A stretch of 64,000 bases of DNA, from the NCBI RefSeq assembly GCF_000005505.3, contig NC_016134.3, positions 3,410,001-3,474,000 of the forward strand, in the 5' to 3' direction. This document shows positions 47,291 to 58,013 of this stretch, piece by piece (position 1 is the first letter of the stretch; every line of letters begins with the position of its first letter). Both the position numbers and the translations under genes were made by a program. This DNA comes from Brachypodium distachyon. Its lineage: Eukaryota > Streptophyta > Magnoliopsida > Poales > Poaceae. The notes under the pieces were generated by a model. That model saw nothing but the letters and a program-made list of their open reading frames with translations. It did no database searches and was not told the DNA's origin.

Positions 47291-47379
47291 TAGTTTTTTA
47301 TTTTGCCAAGTCACTCGCACTTTTGACTAAATAAGTAGCTTTTGTGTTCTTGTAGTTTTGTTGCCCAACTAAGCTATAG

Positions 47380-48130
47380 TTGCTTTTTCTTTGTCAATAT
47401 ACTTGCTCACCCCCACGCCTGAAGTCGTTTTTTCATCTTAGCTAATTTAGTTGATTTGAATTTTTTTTAGTTGCTTTGAATTACTTTAGTTGCTGACACT
47501 AGAAACTATAGTAGCTTCTTTTATTATAGTTGGTCGTAAGCTAATCTAGCTACATGCCTTAGCTAATGTAGTTGCTCTTTTAAATGCAACTTTCTTTTTA
47601 GGTTAGTTTTCAGAACCTTAATTAGTTGATTATCTATATTATTTTGTCGCTTCTTCTTGTCGATATACTTGCCCACCCCCACGCGTGAAGTCTCTTTTTC
47701 TAACTTAGCTAATTTAGTTGCTTTTAACTAGTCCCTCCGTTCCATAGTTCTTGTCGAAATATTACATGTATCTAGCCACTTTTTAGGAATAAATACATCC
47801 ATATTTGGGCAAATTTGAGACAAGAATTATGGGACGGAGGGAGTACTAGTTACTCACACTACAACCTATAGTTGCTTCTTCTGATATAGTCGGTTGTAAG
47901 CTAATATAGTTGCATGCCTTAGCTGATGCAGTTGCTTTTTTCAATATGTACCTTTATATTTAGGTTAGTTTCAAGAACCTTAATTAGTTGCTTATTTATA
48001 TTATTTAGTCGCTTCTTCTTGTCGATATACTTGCCCACCCCAACGCCTGAAGTCGCCTGTTCTAACAATGCTATTAGTTGCTTTGAACTGGTTTAGGTGC
48101 TCACACTAGAGACTAGTTGCTTCTTTTAAT
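47380..48130. repeat. About 250-266-bp tandem repeat, three diverged units
   Basis: The phrase atacttgc(t/c)cacccc(c/a)acgc(c/g)tgaagtc occurs at about 47401, 47667 and 48029, each time preceded by cttcttcttgtcgat-like text and followed by taatttagttgctt. The third spacing is 362 bp because a MITE sits in unit two; without it the spacing is about 247 bp. All units are rich in the word agttgctt. Confidence 0.8.
47731..47843. mobile_element. Stowaway-type MITE inside the tandem repeat
   Basis: gtccctccgttccatagttc at the left and gaattatgggacggagggag at the right are inverted ends, TA on both sides. Length 113 bp. It belongs to the same subfamily as the element at 30466-30578 (shared core catgtatctag, tttttaggaat). 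Confidence 0.88.
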
Positions 48131-48539
48131 ATATGGTTGTTGTGTTAAACTAGGGATTTAGTTGAAATTAAGCCCCACAATTCACTTTTTTGCATGCAAA
48201 TTAGGGGTTTGGCAGTTATGTTGATTACAAGTAGCATGACCGATCGTTTTTTTATGGATATAAATTTCTGTATCTAAATTATTTGCAATTTACTATGGTT
48301 TAAATTATCTGGCCGTGGATTTTTTTTTTTGCATTTAAGTCTGATGCAATCCGCTGTCCAGGCAGTGCCTCACAATTTTTGCTTGCTTGATTAAACAAGC
48401 TTCAATTTAGGATTTGCTTCAGCTTTTGCTTGACTAATTCGCCTTTGTTAATTTGCATCACTGTTTAGGGTATAACAAGACACTTTTCACAAGTTGTTGG
48501 AGTAATCAATTTTAGTAGTAGAAGTTGCATCTCCTAGCT

Positions 48540-49060
48540 AAATTTTGAAAAAAAAGTTGCTACACTATTTTACCATTTTTTTGCTTTTATCGTATAGTTG
48601 CTTTTTTGTCTCGTCAACAATTTACTAGAAATTGTATTAGGGAGTCAATTTTTGCCTAAAATTTGCTTTAACTTTTTTCCTATTATAGTCAGTTGCTTTT
48701 CCAACCACTCAACATTTTACGGGTAAAAGTTGCATTTGCTTGCTAAATTTTGAATTAGAAGTTGCTACACTTTTTACCCTTTTCCGTTTTTGTCATATAG
48801 TTGGTCTCCTGACCTCTCAACAATTAATCGACTATAAATTGTACGAGAGAGCCAATTTTTGCCTAAACTTTGCTTTACCATTTTTTCTGTTATAATAAAA
48901 CTTTGAATTAGAAGTTGCTACACTATGTACCATCTTCTTCTTTTTCTTAATGTTAAAAAATGACTAGAAATTGTATCAGAGCGTCAATTTATTTGCCTAC
49001 AATTTGCTTTCACCATCATTTCCTGTGATAATTGGTTGCTATCTGAACCACTCAATTTTT
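48540..49060. repeat. Diverged tandem repeat, three units of 150-205 bp
   Basis: gaagttgctacact-like text recurs at about 48554, 48759 and 48911, each followed by ctagaaattgta or actataaattgta, then gtcaattt(t)tgcctaaaattt. It is an old AT-rich array adjoining the previous repeat and also rich in agttgct. Confidence 0.65.
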
Positions 49061-49199
49061 GTGAATAAAAGTTGCATCTCCTAGCCAATGTTTGAAGTAA
49101 TTTCCGCATTATTGAGCATTCAGTTTTTTGCTCCTTTCAATCACTCAACTTTTGAGTATAAAGTTACACAATTCAGTTCGTAGACTAAGCAACTTTTTC

Positions 49200-50940
49200 T
49201 TTTGGGGGCAAATAGGCATTAATGAACACAATTGAGGAAGAAGAAGCAGCAGGCTGAAATTGTAGACTTAGTGCATCGTCGCAAGAGGCGCAGTGCACGG
49301 GGATGGGCAACTTTCAATCAGAGAACCTTAGGGAAGGACAACAAATGTTGTTAACAACACGCTGCAGGTTCAAACTCTGATCCCATGCCTTTTAGAATTA
49401 AAATCACTTGATTAGTTCAATTTTCTTGCTTAACTAATTCTTGGCTTTTGTTAATTATTAATGTACTGGAGTCAAACTGTCCAATCTGATCTCCTTGCAC
49501 CACTAAATGCTTGTTTGCATTTGTATTATCATTACGGGATTCGCCAAAACCACCTTCATTATGTTGTGCATCTTTGCTTGGCATGGACTGTGGTGCAGTA
49601 TGACAGGTATAGAAATGTTGCGTAACCAGGTGCTTTTTCTGGGATCAGCATTTTGATCGATAGGCAACTCGTTAAGGCCAATCATAATTGTGTGTACTTT
49701 GAACCAGGTGCTTTTTCTACAATGGATATGTACATGTGGCAGAAATAAAATGGAAGCAAAAAACAGTAGGTGCAATGCACGGAATGAAAGAGCAATATAC
49801 TTTGTTGGGGGCTGCAGGCATAAGACCAAGGGGCCAAATCTAGCAAGATTAGGGAAGGAAAAAGCAAGGTTTAAATTAAACAGTTGAATGATCTTTGAAG
49901 CATGTGGTGGTGCGGTGGACTGTTTCTTTTGGATGTAGCATTGTGTCAATTTTTCTCAGGAGCTTTTCTATCCATGGAATACTGTTTTTGTATGTGTCAA
50001 TTCTAATGCTTCTTCCTCTATGCATGATACCTTCTTGTATGCTTTTTATGAGTTGCTTTTCTACATGTTATATCTTGCCTAGTCCTTTCTGTATGTTTTT
50101 TTGTTGATAAAAACATGGCTTCTGGAGGCATGCCCAGTTTATTTTCCTGACCACAAAGAATTCTGGGGGTGCAGGATCATGAGTACATGCAACATGATAG
50201 CAAAACAAAAGAGATGTGGTGTTGTGGGTTAGTTTTTTCCGCAACAATTTAACAAACCCCTAAGTAACTTTTACTTTAGAGTTTCCTAGGGGTTTTGAGC
50301 AACAATTTGTTGGTCGGGAGGAGGAAGAAGTGCTACAGGGGTATCCACATGACAAGCTTCTTTGAAGACCTACAGCAAATTTTCGGGTATGAAGGGAGGA
50401 AACTCCTGGTGCTTCAAGCAAGATTCATGGAGGTCAGGTAAGAAGGGGAAAGGGGCAGGAAGGCTCTGGAGAAATGGGATCGGGGCAGGGGGCCTGAGAA
50501 TTTTTTTTAGTGCTGGATTTTTTATGCCTTGCTTTTTCACTTTTCGCTCGGGGCAAATTTCACCCCGGCTCTGCCTGCACGGCAGCTGGGACCCTAATGA
50601 GGCAAAGCTGCATGGTCGGGAGGATTTTTGCGGAGCGGATGGGCGACGTGCCATAGAGGACCAGAATTTGCCTTTTTTGGAAACGGGGATGAATACTTAC
50701 TTTTTTTGGGTGTGCACCCCGAGCACCCTTAAACTGCATTTCTTTTAAAAACAAAATGAAACATTACACTTATTTTATAAAGAAGATGTAGAATATCATC
50801 TCATATAAATGATCAATCTTCCGTCTTACTACTAGTAGTATCAAATAAAAATTACATCTAGTAGTACATATACAACCTCTTATGCAATTCTCATGCTATT
50901 TTTTTCCTTCTCAAGGGTCATGCGGCGTCTACAGGAGAGG
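49200..50940. other. No gene recognised
   Basis: Short ORFs on both strands only. The phrase accaggtgctttttct occurs twice (49627 and 49704). Around 50280-50440 the plus strand has a protein-like run (FFEDLQQIFGYEGRKLLVL in one frame), but no family was recognised. Confidence 0.4.
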
Positions 50941-50959
50941 TATTACAGTCTTGTCCGGT

Positions 50960-51230
50960 GTGTGGAAAGATTATCTCTGCTTGCGTGCTGAAGAGGCCGA
51001 GGCGCTCGCCTGTCTGCTGGAGTTGGAGGCGTGTGTTGGTAATGTTCGTGGCCCCCTGGTAATCAAAGGGGACTACGTGAATACGTGATGGTGGCAGATA
51101 CTAACACAACACTTAGGAGATTGCCAGTTGTTTGAAATCGTTCCGGACTATCAAGTCATAATCGTGTCGCGCATGGATTGGCGCATTATTGCTGGAACTG
51201 GTAGCTACAAGTAGTGGTTTTTGTGGCACC
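50960..51230 (+). pseudogene. RNase H-like (RVT_3) retroelement fragment
   Basis: YLCLRAEEAEALACLLELE, then a stretch ending PLVIKGDYVNT, then a TGA and CQLFEIVPDYQVIIVSRMDW follow the order of the RNase H-like tail of plant LINEs (AEAxALxxGL ... ESD ... CxxxxIxRxxNxVAHxLA). The key Ser-Asp pair is altered (KGDY) and a stop interrupts it. Confidence 0.45.
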
Positions 51231-51238
51231 TGCCTGTG

Positions 51239-51396
51239 CTTTCCGATCCATAAAAAATGTCGTTCATTTTGTACTGAGTTAGTACTCCTTCCGATCCATA
51301 TTAATTGTCGAAATATTACATGTATCTAAACGTTTTTTAGATATAGAAAAAAGTGTCGTTCATTTTGTATCTAGACGTTTTTTAGGTAGAGAGAGT
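51239..51396. mobile_element. Nested Stowaway-type MITEs, decayed
   Basis: tttccgatccataaaaaatg and gtactccttccgatccatat are two left-end motifs. tgtcgttcattttgta occurs twice (51258 and 51353), with a second subfamily core (aatattacatgtatctaa) between. This fits one MITE inserted into another; the right ends are eroded. Confidence 0.6.
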
Positions 51397-52054
51397 ATTT
51401 TACTTTTAGATGAGCAAAAAGTAGGAACACTGTTTAGTTAAGAAAGCACCCTTTTCCCTGTAGAGGTGGTCAGCCTCTCCGCTGGCGACCTTGTGTTTAG
51501 GTTGTAAACTTTTCTGTCATCCGTCTGATATATTAGAATAAAGCCATATGAGAATGCATTTGATGTTAACAGCCTGAGCAATGACCCTAGACTTCTGGAG
51601 CAAGAGAATGTAGATAAAACTTTTTGATTCACCATATTAAGCATCAGTAATTCTCATCGTTCTTTGCAAAAAAGAAAAGTAATTCTCATTGTTCACAAGG
51701 AAAAGTATAGAGATTAACAATCTGTCATGTGCCCTTTCGCAAAAAAAAAAAAAAAAAAACCCTGTCATGTGCCAAGAAATACAAAAAGGACGCCGCCTGA
51801 ATTAATAACGCTTGAACAAACGAAGCAGAAGACCTGGCGTCACTAGAGGCCCTATTTCTGGCAAACCTGAAGAACGTACGGCCACACAAAATGTACACAA
51901 CGTAGTGTTTAACAATAACAACATTGAAGGCACTCCAAAATTATATACACTTGGTATCGAATGCAAACAACAACGTAGGCTAAGTATTGGAGGGCCACTT
52001 GTAACTTGCTGACAGCACTGATCTGGATTTCAGATGGCTGGATATGCATTTAGC

Positions 52055-52345
52055 TTTTCCTGCACTGAATGATGTGGACATCAACATGCTTCTGTGCAAA
52101 GAGCCTTTTGGATCGCTGCAGCATAAGCTTCAGCAACATCTGAGATTCCTACTGATGCAATAACATGTATGTTTTACATTTAAGTTTACGCGTCCTACTT
52201 TGAATAAGCATCAGGCCATTTCATGTACCTGTTGTAAAACTAGTGGAGACCTTTTCAACATCCTCAGAGATGCACTGCGCCTTACATATCTGATGATTTC
52301 TGCTTTTGAAATGGGATCTTCAGGCCAATCAATCTTCACATCTTC
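52055..52345 (-). pseudogene. Exon fragments of an unrecognised gene
   Basis: On the minus strand, DVKIDWPEDPISKAEIIRYV then SASLRMLKRSPLVLQQ ends at a donor (caacag|gtacat). After about 75 bp, gcatcag is followed by GISDVAEAYAAAIQKALC. Both look like genuine coding text but no family was recognised. They may belong with the pieces at 53.9-54.6 kb on the same strand, interrupted by the TIR element at 52645-53462. Confidence 0.4.
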
Positions 52346-52644
52346 ATCATTATTTGATTTATTAGCAGCATAAATAACTGATTTCCCAAGTAGAGGTCAG
52401 AAGCTGAGAAACTGCAAGGCAGCAAATATCTGACAATATCTGCAAGAGGAAAATTTGTCATATGCTGATATTTATAACTTCGAGTTTGAGAGCAAGGACA
52501 TCTATCAGTGTAATATGAATATATATGAACACCCTCCGAGTGAATGGTCTCTACCCTATCTGTAGCTCGTTTGATGATCTCATTCGGAGGATAGCCCACC
52601 CCACTTAAAGCGGCCGTGAACAAATGTGGTAGAAAAAGTTTAAG

Positions 52645-53462
52645 CCCCTGATCTATCATGTGTGGTCTACCCCCCCCCCCCCCCCCGATCTTCTAACCAT
52701 GCAAAACTCCCCCCGACCCGACATTCCTTATACCGCTGAAAGCACCCCTTAGGGCCATTTAAAGCTGTTCTGTTACCCGGTTTTGCCGCAAGCAGAGCAC
52801 CCCGGCAGCAGCTCCACAGACGCGCATGCACGAGCCATCTCCGGGTGGCGGCACGCAACGCATGCCATGTCGGACCACCACTCGCTAAGCAGCTTCACTG
52901 GCTGCGCTCACCTTTCACCTCGTACACCTATCTCACTGGATGTCAGCCACGCTGAGCCACCGTGCGCTCTGCATACATCTCGCGGGGCTCTACGGCGGGC
53001 CGGGCCGCTATATGTACACCTCGCCGAGCGGCCAGCCACCCGCACTGAGTACAGATAAACGGCAGCGCCGCGCACCACGACATGCCGAGCTGTCCGTCCT
53101 CTACGTAGCTCGCCGATGCAAGCCACGCCGGGCAGCCATGGAACGAGACAACGACCTGGCGACCTGCTAGTCGCAGTCCTCTTTCTCTCGCGAATTCTAG
53201 GCAACGAGAGGTAAACGTTGGAGTGGAGACTGCGATTAATGAGAGAAGAATACAGCAGGAATAAGAAGCGGAGCAGCGACGACTTTTTGACCAAGACCGA
53301 CCATCCATGGCCTAATTTGTCATCTCTCCTTGCCACATATGCAAAAACCAGCTTTTAGCATGTCAGGTGGTGTTTTTAACCGGTACATGGAACATCAGGG
53401 GGAGTTTTACACGGTTTAGAAGGTCAGGGGGAGATACACACTAAACCTGATAGATCAGGGGT
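52645..53462. mobile_element. TIR element (Mutator-like) with GC-rich cargo
   Basis: Left end cccctgatctatcatgtg ... gatcttctaaccatgcaaaactcc, and inverted right end cccctgatctatcaggtt ... gaccttctaaaccgtgtaaaactcc: terminal inverted repeats of about 70 bp broken by a poly-C run of 16 (about 52671-52686). The interior (about 52780-53200) is GC-rich with overlapping ORFs on both strands and no transposase. No clear 9-bp target duplication was found, so the superfamily is inferred from TIR length and cargo. Confidence 0.55.
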
Positions 53463-53941
53463 GCAGAAATAGATGTCGAGGAATAAAGCTCAGCAATTTC
53501 AAGATGCTCTGCACAAGTAAAACTGAGCTTACTCATGGACAGTGAAGCATAGATTATGGGTAGCTTTAGCATGTCATTGCTGCCTTGTGTGTATGTATTC
53601 AGTAGGACTAACATATCAGACACAACATGTTATCTAATCCTATTTATTAATTAATGCTCAAACATGTCAACTAACATTGCTCATATTCTTCATCAGTAGG
53701 ATTTATGCAGTCTCAAGTGGTTCTGTATGCCTCTCAGGTCAGACAGACCGTGAATTTCTGGCATTCTATTCTGCATTGGGTAAGTGGCTTTGTGCAATCA
53801 TCTCCATTGCTTTTCTTAGTTTCAGTTCCACATACTAATACGTGAAAATGATTTCATTAATTGCATCACTACTTGACAAAACCAAATAAAAAGTGCTGAC
53901 ATACTAGCTTGACTTTAGAGAGTGAATGAGTTATGCCTACC

Positions 53942-54646
53942 CTGCAGCCATTTTCGAAGCCTTGCTAACACTTGAGTCACATAACTTCTTCATCTCTGCA
54001 TCCCCGTCGGTATCAGCTGCTTCAATCTTCTTTCCTTTGTAAGAGTCTGGTCAATTTTCCCCAGTCTTGGAAATAAGACTAAAAATCTGTTGTATTTCTT
54101 TGATCTTTCCATCGTAATATGTTTTCTGCTCGGCGACAAGTTTTGTCATTTTCCTATTAAATAGTAATGCATAGTGGCTTGACAATGCTTCCAGCTCCTA
54201 TAACAAATAAGACAACAGTCAAGAAAGAAAGGGGCAAAGATTTCTAACCAATCAAATGAAAATACTGTTGAAAAATGCACCTCTACAAAGGGGCAAAGAT
54301 TTCTAACCAGTCAAACAAGACTTCTTCAAACTGCTCCTCTTCTGTCTGCTGCTCACCTTCGTCGGTACCTTTATCAATTTCCATACCAGTCTCTTCAATG
54401 ATCAGTTCCATTGTCTCCTTTCCAACACGCTCTATCATTTCCATTCCTTCAGCTGTAGATGTCTCCCCTCTCTGTGATTATTGAGGTTTTGGTATCAAAA
54501 TGGTGCCGACAACTGTGAACAACTAACATTATTACTGGAACCTAGGATTTACCTCTAAAATGGTTGGTGCTATTACAGATGCCTTGCCAGGTAGTATTTC
54601 TCCTTGCTGAATGGTTACTGCAAGGCTTGAAGCAGAATTTTCCAAC
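53942..54646 (-). pseudogene. Three-exon fragment of an unrecognised gene
   Basis: Minus strand: 54646-54553 (tttcag|gttgg ... ttagag|gtaaat) encodes LENSASSLAVTIQQGEILPG and more. 54471 to about 54281 (atcacag|agaggg) encodes RGETSTAEGMEMIERVGKE and ends DWLEIFAPL then TAG, in phase with the previous piece. About 54198-53942 (gttatag|gagctg) encodes ELEALSSHYALLFNRKMTKL then AEQKTYYDGKIKEIQQIF and contains a TGA. The last piece would form a short coiled coil. The two stops indicate a pseudogene unless the splicing differs from this model. Confidence 0.5.
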
Positions 54647-55065
54647 CTGAAAAAGTAATGTTAACTCCAGGGAGAGAAAAGTGCAGGCTTGTTGGTGTCG
54701 AAAACATTCTTAGCTGTCCACCACCAAAATAATTTAACTTGATAGACTGATACCACAAAGGTATCCACGCACAAATTTACTGTTTGATAACATAGTAAAA
54801 GCTTTTTGTTGAAAATATTTCGAATTGAATGCTATAGAAAGCTAGATACGGACGTGTTATGCATGGGAAGCTGAAATCAAGGTTTAACCTAACAACAGGT
54901 AAAGGCATCCGCAATCCGCATATTCATTTAACAACAAGCAACAGAAAGGAAAAGCATGACAGTCAGTTTCCATCCATTCAAATCAAGGAAGTCTATAGCC
55001 ATAGTGAGTCATCTGTTCGCCATTGCTCAAGGAAAGAAGGAATCGGTTAGACTTGCGCAGGGAAG

Positions 55066-55400
55066 ATGAGAGGTTTGCAGAGAATGAACTCTGAAGAGAA
55101 GGCACTGGCCTTCATCGCTTTGTGGGAGAGGATACAGGTTGTTATACTCTCGGACAAGGAGGATCAATTTCAATGGAAGAGAGGCCCTTCCATGGTTTAT
55201 TCGGCAAGATCTGCCTATCAGTTCCGTTTCATGAGCAGGATTCCACAACCACATCTGCAGATCGTTTGGTCATTGAAAACCGAGGGGAAAATCAAGTTCT
55301 TCCTTTCGCTTTTGCTGAGAAATAGATTGTGGACTGCCGATAGGTTGCAAGCGAGACATTGGGATCACAATGATAATTGTATGTGGCAAATTCTACAGTA
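55066..55400 (+). pseudogene. LINE zf-RVT fragment
   Basis: DQFQWKRGPSMVYSARSAY, then VWSLKTEGKIKFFLSLLL and RLWTADRLQARHWDHNDNC fit the zinc-binding region after plant LINE reverse transcriptases (W..GxYSAxSAY ... IWxxxxxGKxxFFxWLL ... LTADxLxxRxWxxxxxC). Only this part remains, and the second Cys pair is lost. Confidence 0.75.
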
Positions 55401-55434
55401 CCTAATACTCCTTTTCATCTAATGGAGTATTAGG
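55401..55434. repeat. Perfect small inverted repeat
   Basis: cctaatactcc, a 12-bp loop, ggagtattagg: an 11-bp perfect stem. It lies directly at the end of the LINE fragment and may be part of a MITE end. Confidence 0.85.
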
Positions 55435-55533
55435 CAGGGGTAGTTTAGGCTTTTCACATCTGAAATAAAAGATTAATTATATTATTCCTGGTCGATTCAT
55501 GTCCCTTCGATTGATAAAAAAACGTTTGTCTCT

Positions 55534-55930
55534 GTGGCCGAAGCCCCTACGTCGTGCCTCGTGCGCCGTCCGTTCCTCTCCATGGCGGCAGCACGCCGCC
55601 TAGCCCCGCGCCGCCCCGTCCACCTGCCCGCCCCCGCTGGTGCTCCTTGTCTGTCCCAAACCGCCGCCTCATTCACCTCGTTCCGCTGTCCCTCATCTCA
55701 GCATCTCGCCCGTCTCCACCTGCGCGCCCGCTCCGCCGCCGCTCGTCGCCCCGGTGCCTCCTCTTCATCTTGCCTGAACTGTCTCTTACTCAACTTGCAC
55801 GCGCCGCTCGATCCTGATCCTCATCGAGAGTGAAGAGCTATCATGTCCTTCTCAGATCGGCCGAACCGCGGCTTCTTCAAGCTCGGCCGTCCGTAGAGTC
55901 TCCGTGCTGCTGCAGTCCTCCACGTTGACT
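55534..55930 (+). other. GC-rich exon-like stretch of unknown origin
   Basis: A short island of GC-rich sequence with two overlapping open frames (55534-55833 and 55554-55817), in sharp contrast to its AT-rich surroundings. The products are Pro/Ala/Arg-rich with no recognised domain. It could be a captured 5' exon; no TIRs were identified. Confidence 0.35.
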
Positions 55931-55974
55931 CTTTACTGAGGCGCGTGAGAGCTTATTTTGCATTGTTCATACTA

Positions 55975-57066
55975 TCAAGAAAATTGCATGGTGTAGAACA
56001 AAACCTTTGTCATGCACCGATCGAAACCATTAGCTAAAGAAATGCCGGGATTGTTTTTATGAAGCCATTGTAGGCTCTCTGAGAAGCACATTGAGGCGGA
56101 GACTGACTTGGCGCCTTGCATAAGAGGAGGGCGCGCTGGAAATAGCTCCGGAGATCCCACAGATTCCACCAGGCACGAGAGTGCCAGCCTGAGCGAACAA
56201 ACTATCTACCACCGTGTCAAAACTTCACCTAGAACAAAAGAAAGGATAACATGTAGGAATTAGGAAGGAAGAATGCAAACAAACCCCAGCGAATTGAACA
56301 TATATTCATTTAATACCCACCTAGCCACCTGGAAGCCATCTTCTCCCCTATAATCTGACAAACCTGGAGCTTGCACGACCTTCAATACTTGCACTCTTTC
56401 CACGACTAAATAGGAACTAGAGAACATAGAGAAAATCGCTTGCACAACCTTCTTTCTGAAAATTACACATAATGAAATTGCTTCAGAAGTTGAGTAACTA
56501 TAACCTGTTAAACACAAGAAATAAAGAATTTGATTTTGAGACATCTAACCTCACCTGTTGTACTCTGCGGTTTGCCGAGCTTGAAATCCATATCACTTGC
56601 AGCTAAACTGAAGTTGGCAATGCTTTGACAAAAATGATGGTCCCCTGAGCAGCTTGAGAGGAGGAGGTGATTTTTTCTTTACTTCCTGCACATTCAAGAT
56701 CATTGAAGTTGCAAATAACACTGGATTAATTGCTCATGACAACAATGTGCTTCCTACAAGCTCGACTAGTGCTCCTGAAAGTGATATAAAAGTAATCTGA
56801 TAATTTTGTAAATATCACTAATGTACAAAGACCCATAAAAGTTCATCTGACTATCTGAGCTAGTAGGCACAGCCGAACTGCAAAAACAACCTAGACCGTA
56901 GTCACCATCTGAGTTCCTGAATTTACTTTTTGCATTATGTTCAAAATATAATACCCATTTCTGTGTATTGATCCTAAGTTTTGTTATGCTCCTTCATCCT
57001 CTAGGTCACCTGATTCATGTGAAATATTTTGAGTGGTGGAAATACTGCTCCCTTGATACTTTTCAC
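55975..57066 (-). other. No gene recognised; possible exon pieces
   Basis: On the minus strand a stretch near 56290-56400 reads VLKVVQAPGLSDYRGEDGFQ and looks protein-like, but no family was recognised and its exon borders could not be fixed. The rest is AT-rich without features. Confidence 0.3.
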
Positions 57067-57067
57067 T

Positions 57068-57096
57068 GTTGTTGTTGTTGTTGTTGTTGTTGTTGT
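57068..57096. repeat. GTT microsatellite
   Basis: About nine to ten tandem copies of gtt. Confidence 0.95.
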
Positions 57097-57374
57097 CCAG
57101 AATTAACAAAAAATATCAAGAGAATTTAGACTTCCAGTAGAATCGGAGGAAATATGTAATAAACGCGTTTAGTACAAATATCAAATTGACTTGTATGGTA
57201 AAATTCTAGTTTCAAAATTCAAATTAGTTTTCAAGAGGTGACACTGGAAAAGCTAAACTTTTAACCGAAAGTTTCATCAGTTTAGTGCACATTCTTGTAA
57301 TCTTGCTGAAGTTTAGCAGCGGGACATGAGCCAAGAAGGAGAGATGCCAGCGGGAGAGCATGGCGCCTGCATAC

Positions 57375-57704
57375 CTGGAGACCCTGCTGGTTGAGGCGCT
57401 TCACGGAGACGGTGATGCGGTCCCCTTTGGGATCGCGAGGGCGGAAGGAGCCCTTGTAGATGCCTCCGCCTTCGACCCAGCCAGCGCCGTACTCGCCCTC
57501 CTCCAGCGCGCCGCCGCCGCCCTCGCCGCCCTCATGGCCGGGCCCGACGAGCACCACCTCCGCCCTTGGAACTCCGCCGCTTGAACCACCCCAAGCTGGC
57601 GTTGGCGGTAGAACGCTCGCACAAGGAAGGGGGCGGCACCAGAGGCGGAGGCGGAGGGAGCTCGAATGAGGTATTGAGGTGGTCTGCGGCGGCCTGCGAA
57701 CCAC
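57375..57704 (-). pseudogene. First-exon fragment of a receptor-like cytoplasmic kinase
   Basis: The minus-strand frame ends GGGIYKGSFRPRDPKGDRI then SVKRLNQQGLQ, directly before a donor (ctccag|gtatgc at 57375/57374). This matches the glycine-rich loop and subdomain II of plant RLCKs (GGFGxVYKG ... VAVKxLNxxGLQG), where an intron after GLQ is usual. The Lys of VKRL is kept; the Gly loop is altered (EGGGIYKG). No following kinase exons were found in the next 1 kb on this strand, so the gene seems broken, and the copia LTR starts 94 bp upstream. Confidence 0.6.
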
Positions 57705-57797
57705 CGGGGAACAGCCGAACAGGGGAGAAGGGGCAAATGGGGGAACTGTTTTTCGGGATTATTTTTGCAGTCGTTGGGTTATGTTTTTGTCCCTGCC

Positions 57798-58013
57798 TGT
57801 GATACTCCATGATAAAAGTAGATTACAAACAAGGCAATAATGGAACCGTGATCTTTATTGATGATTGATTGTACAAATATATAGGGATCAAATATGACAG
57901 TTCCTGGAGACAAGATTTCTGAAAAGCAACTTCCGGCAGTTTTGGAGGGATCGTGGGATGCCATAGTTAAGAAGTGATTTTCCTTAATTAATATTTGTTA
58001 ATTTTTCTTAACA
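57798..58013 (-). repeat. 3' LTR of the copia element
   Basis: Minus strand TGTTAAG...TATCACA, 216 bp, with TG/CA ends and the polypurine tract immediately outside (58014-58021). No second copy is in the window, so the boundary rests on the TG/CA ends and the tract. Confidence 0.65.

Noticed and set aside
49503..49949. 148-codon minus-strand ORF
   Set aside because: No domain, ordinary AT-rich composition and no splice context; likely chance.
52671..52686. Poly-C run as a functional element
   Set aside because: Simple homopolymer inside a TIR, probably replication slippage or a sequencing-prone site.
52908..53336. 142-codon minus-strand ORF as a gene
   Set aside because: Within the GC-rich core of a TIR element, overlapping other frames, no domain.
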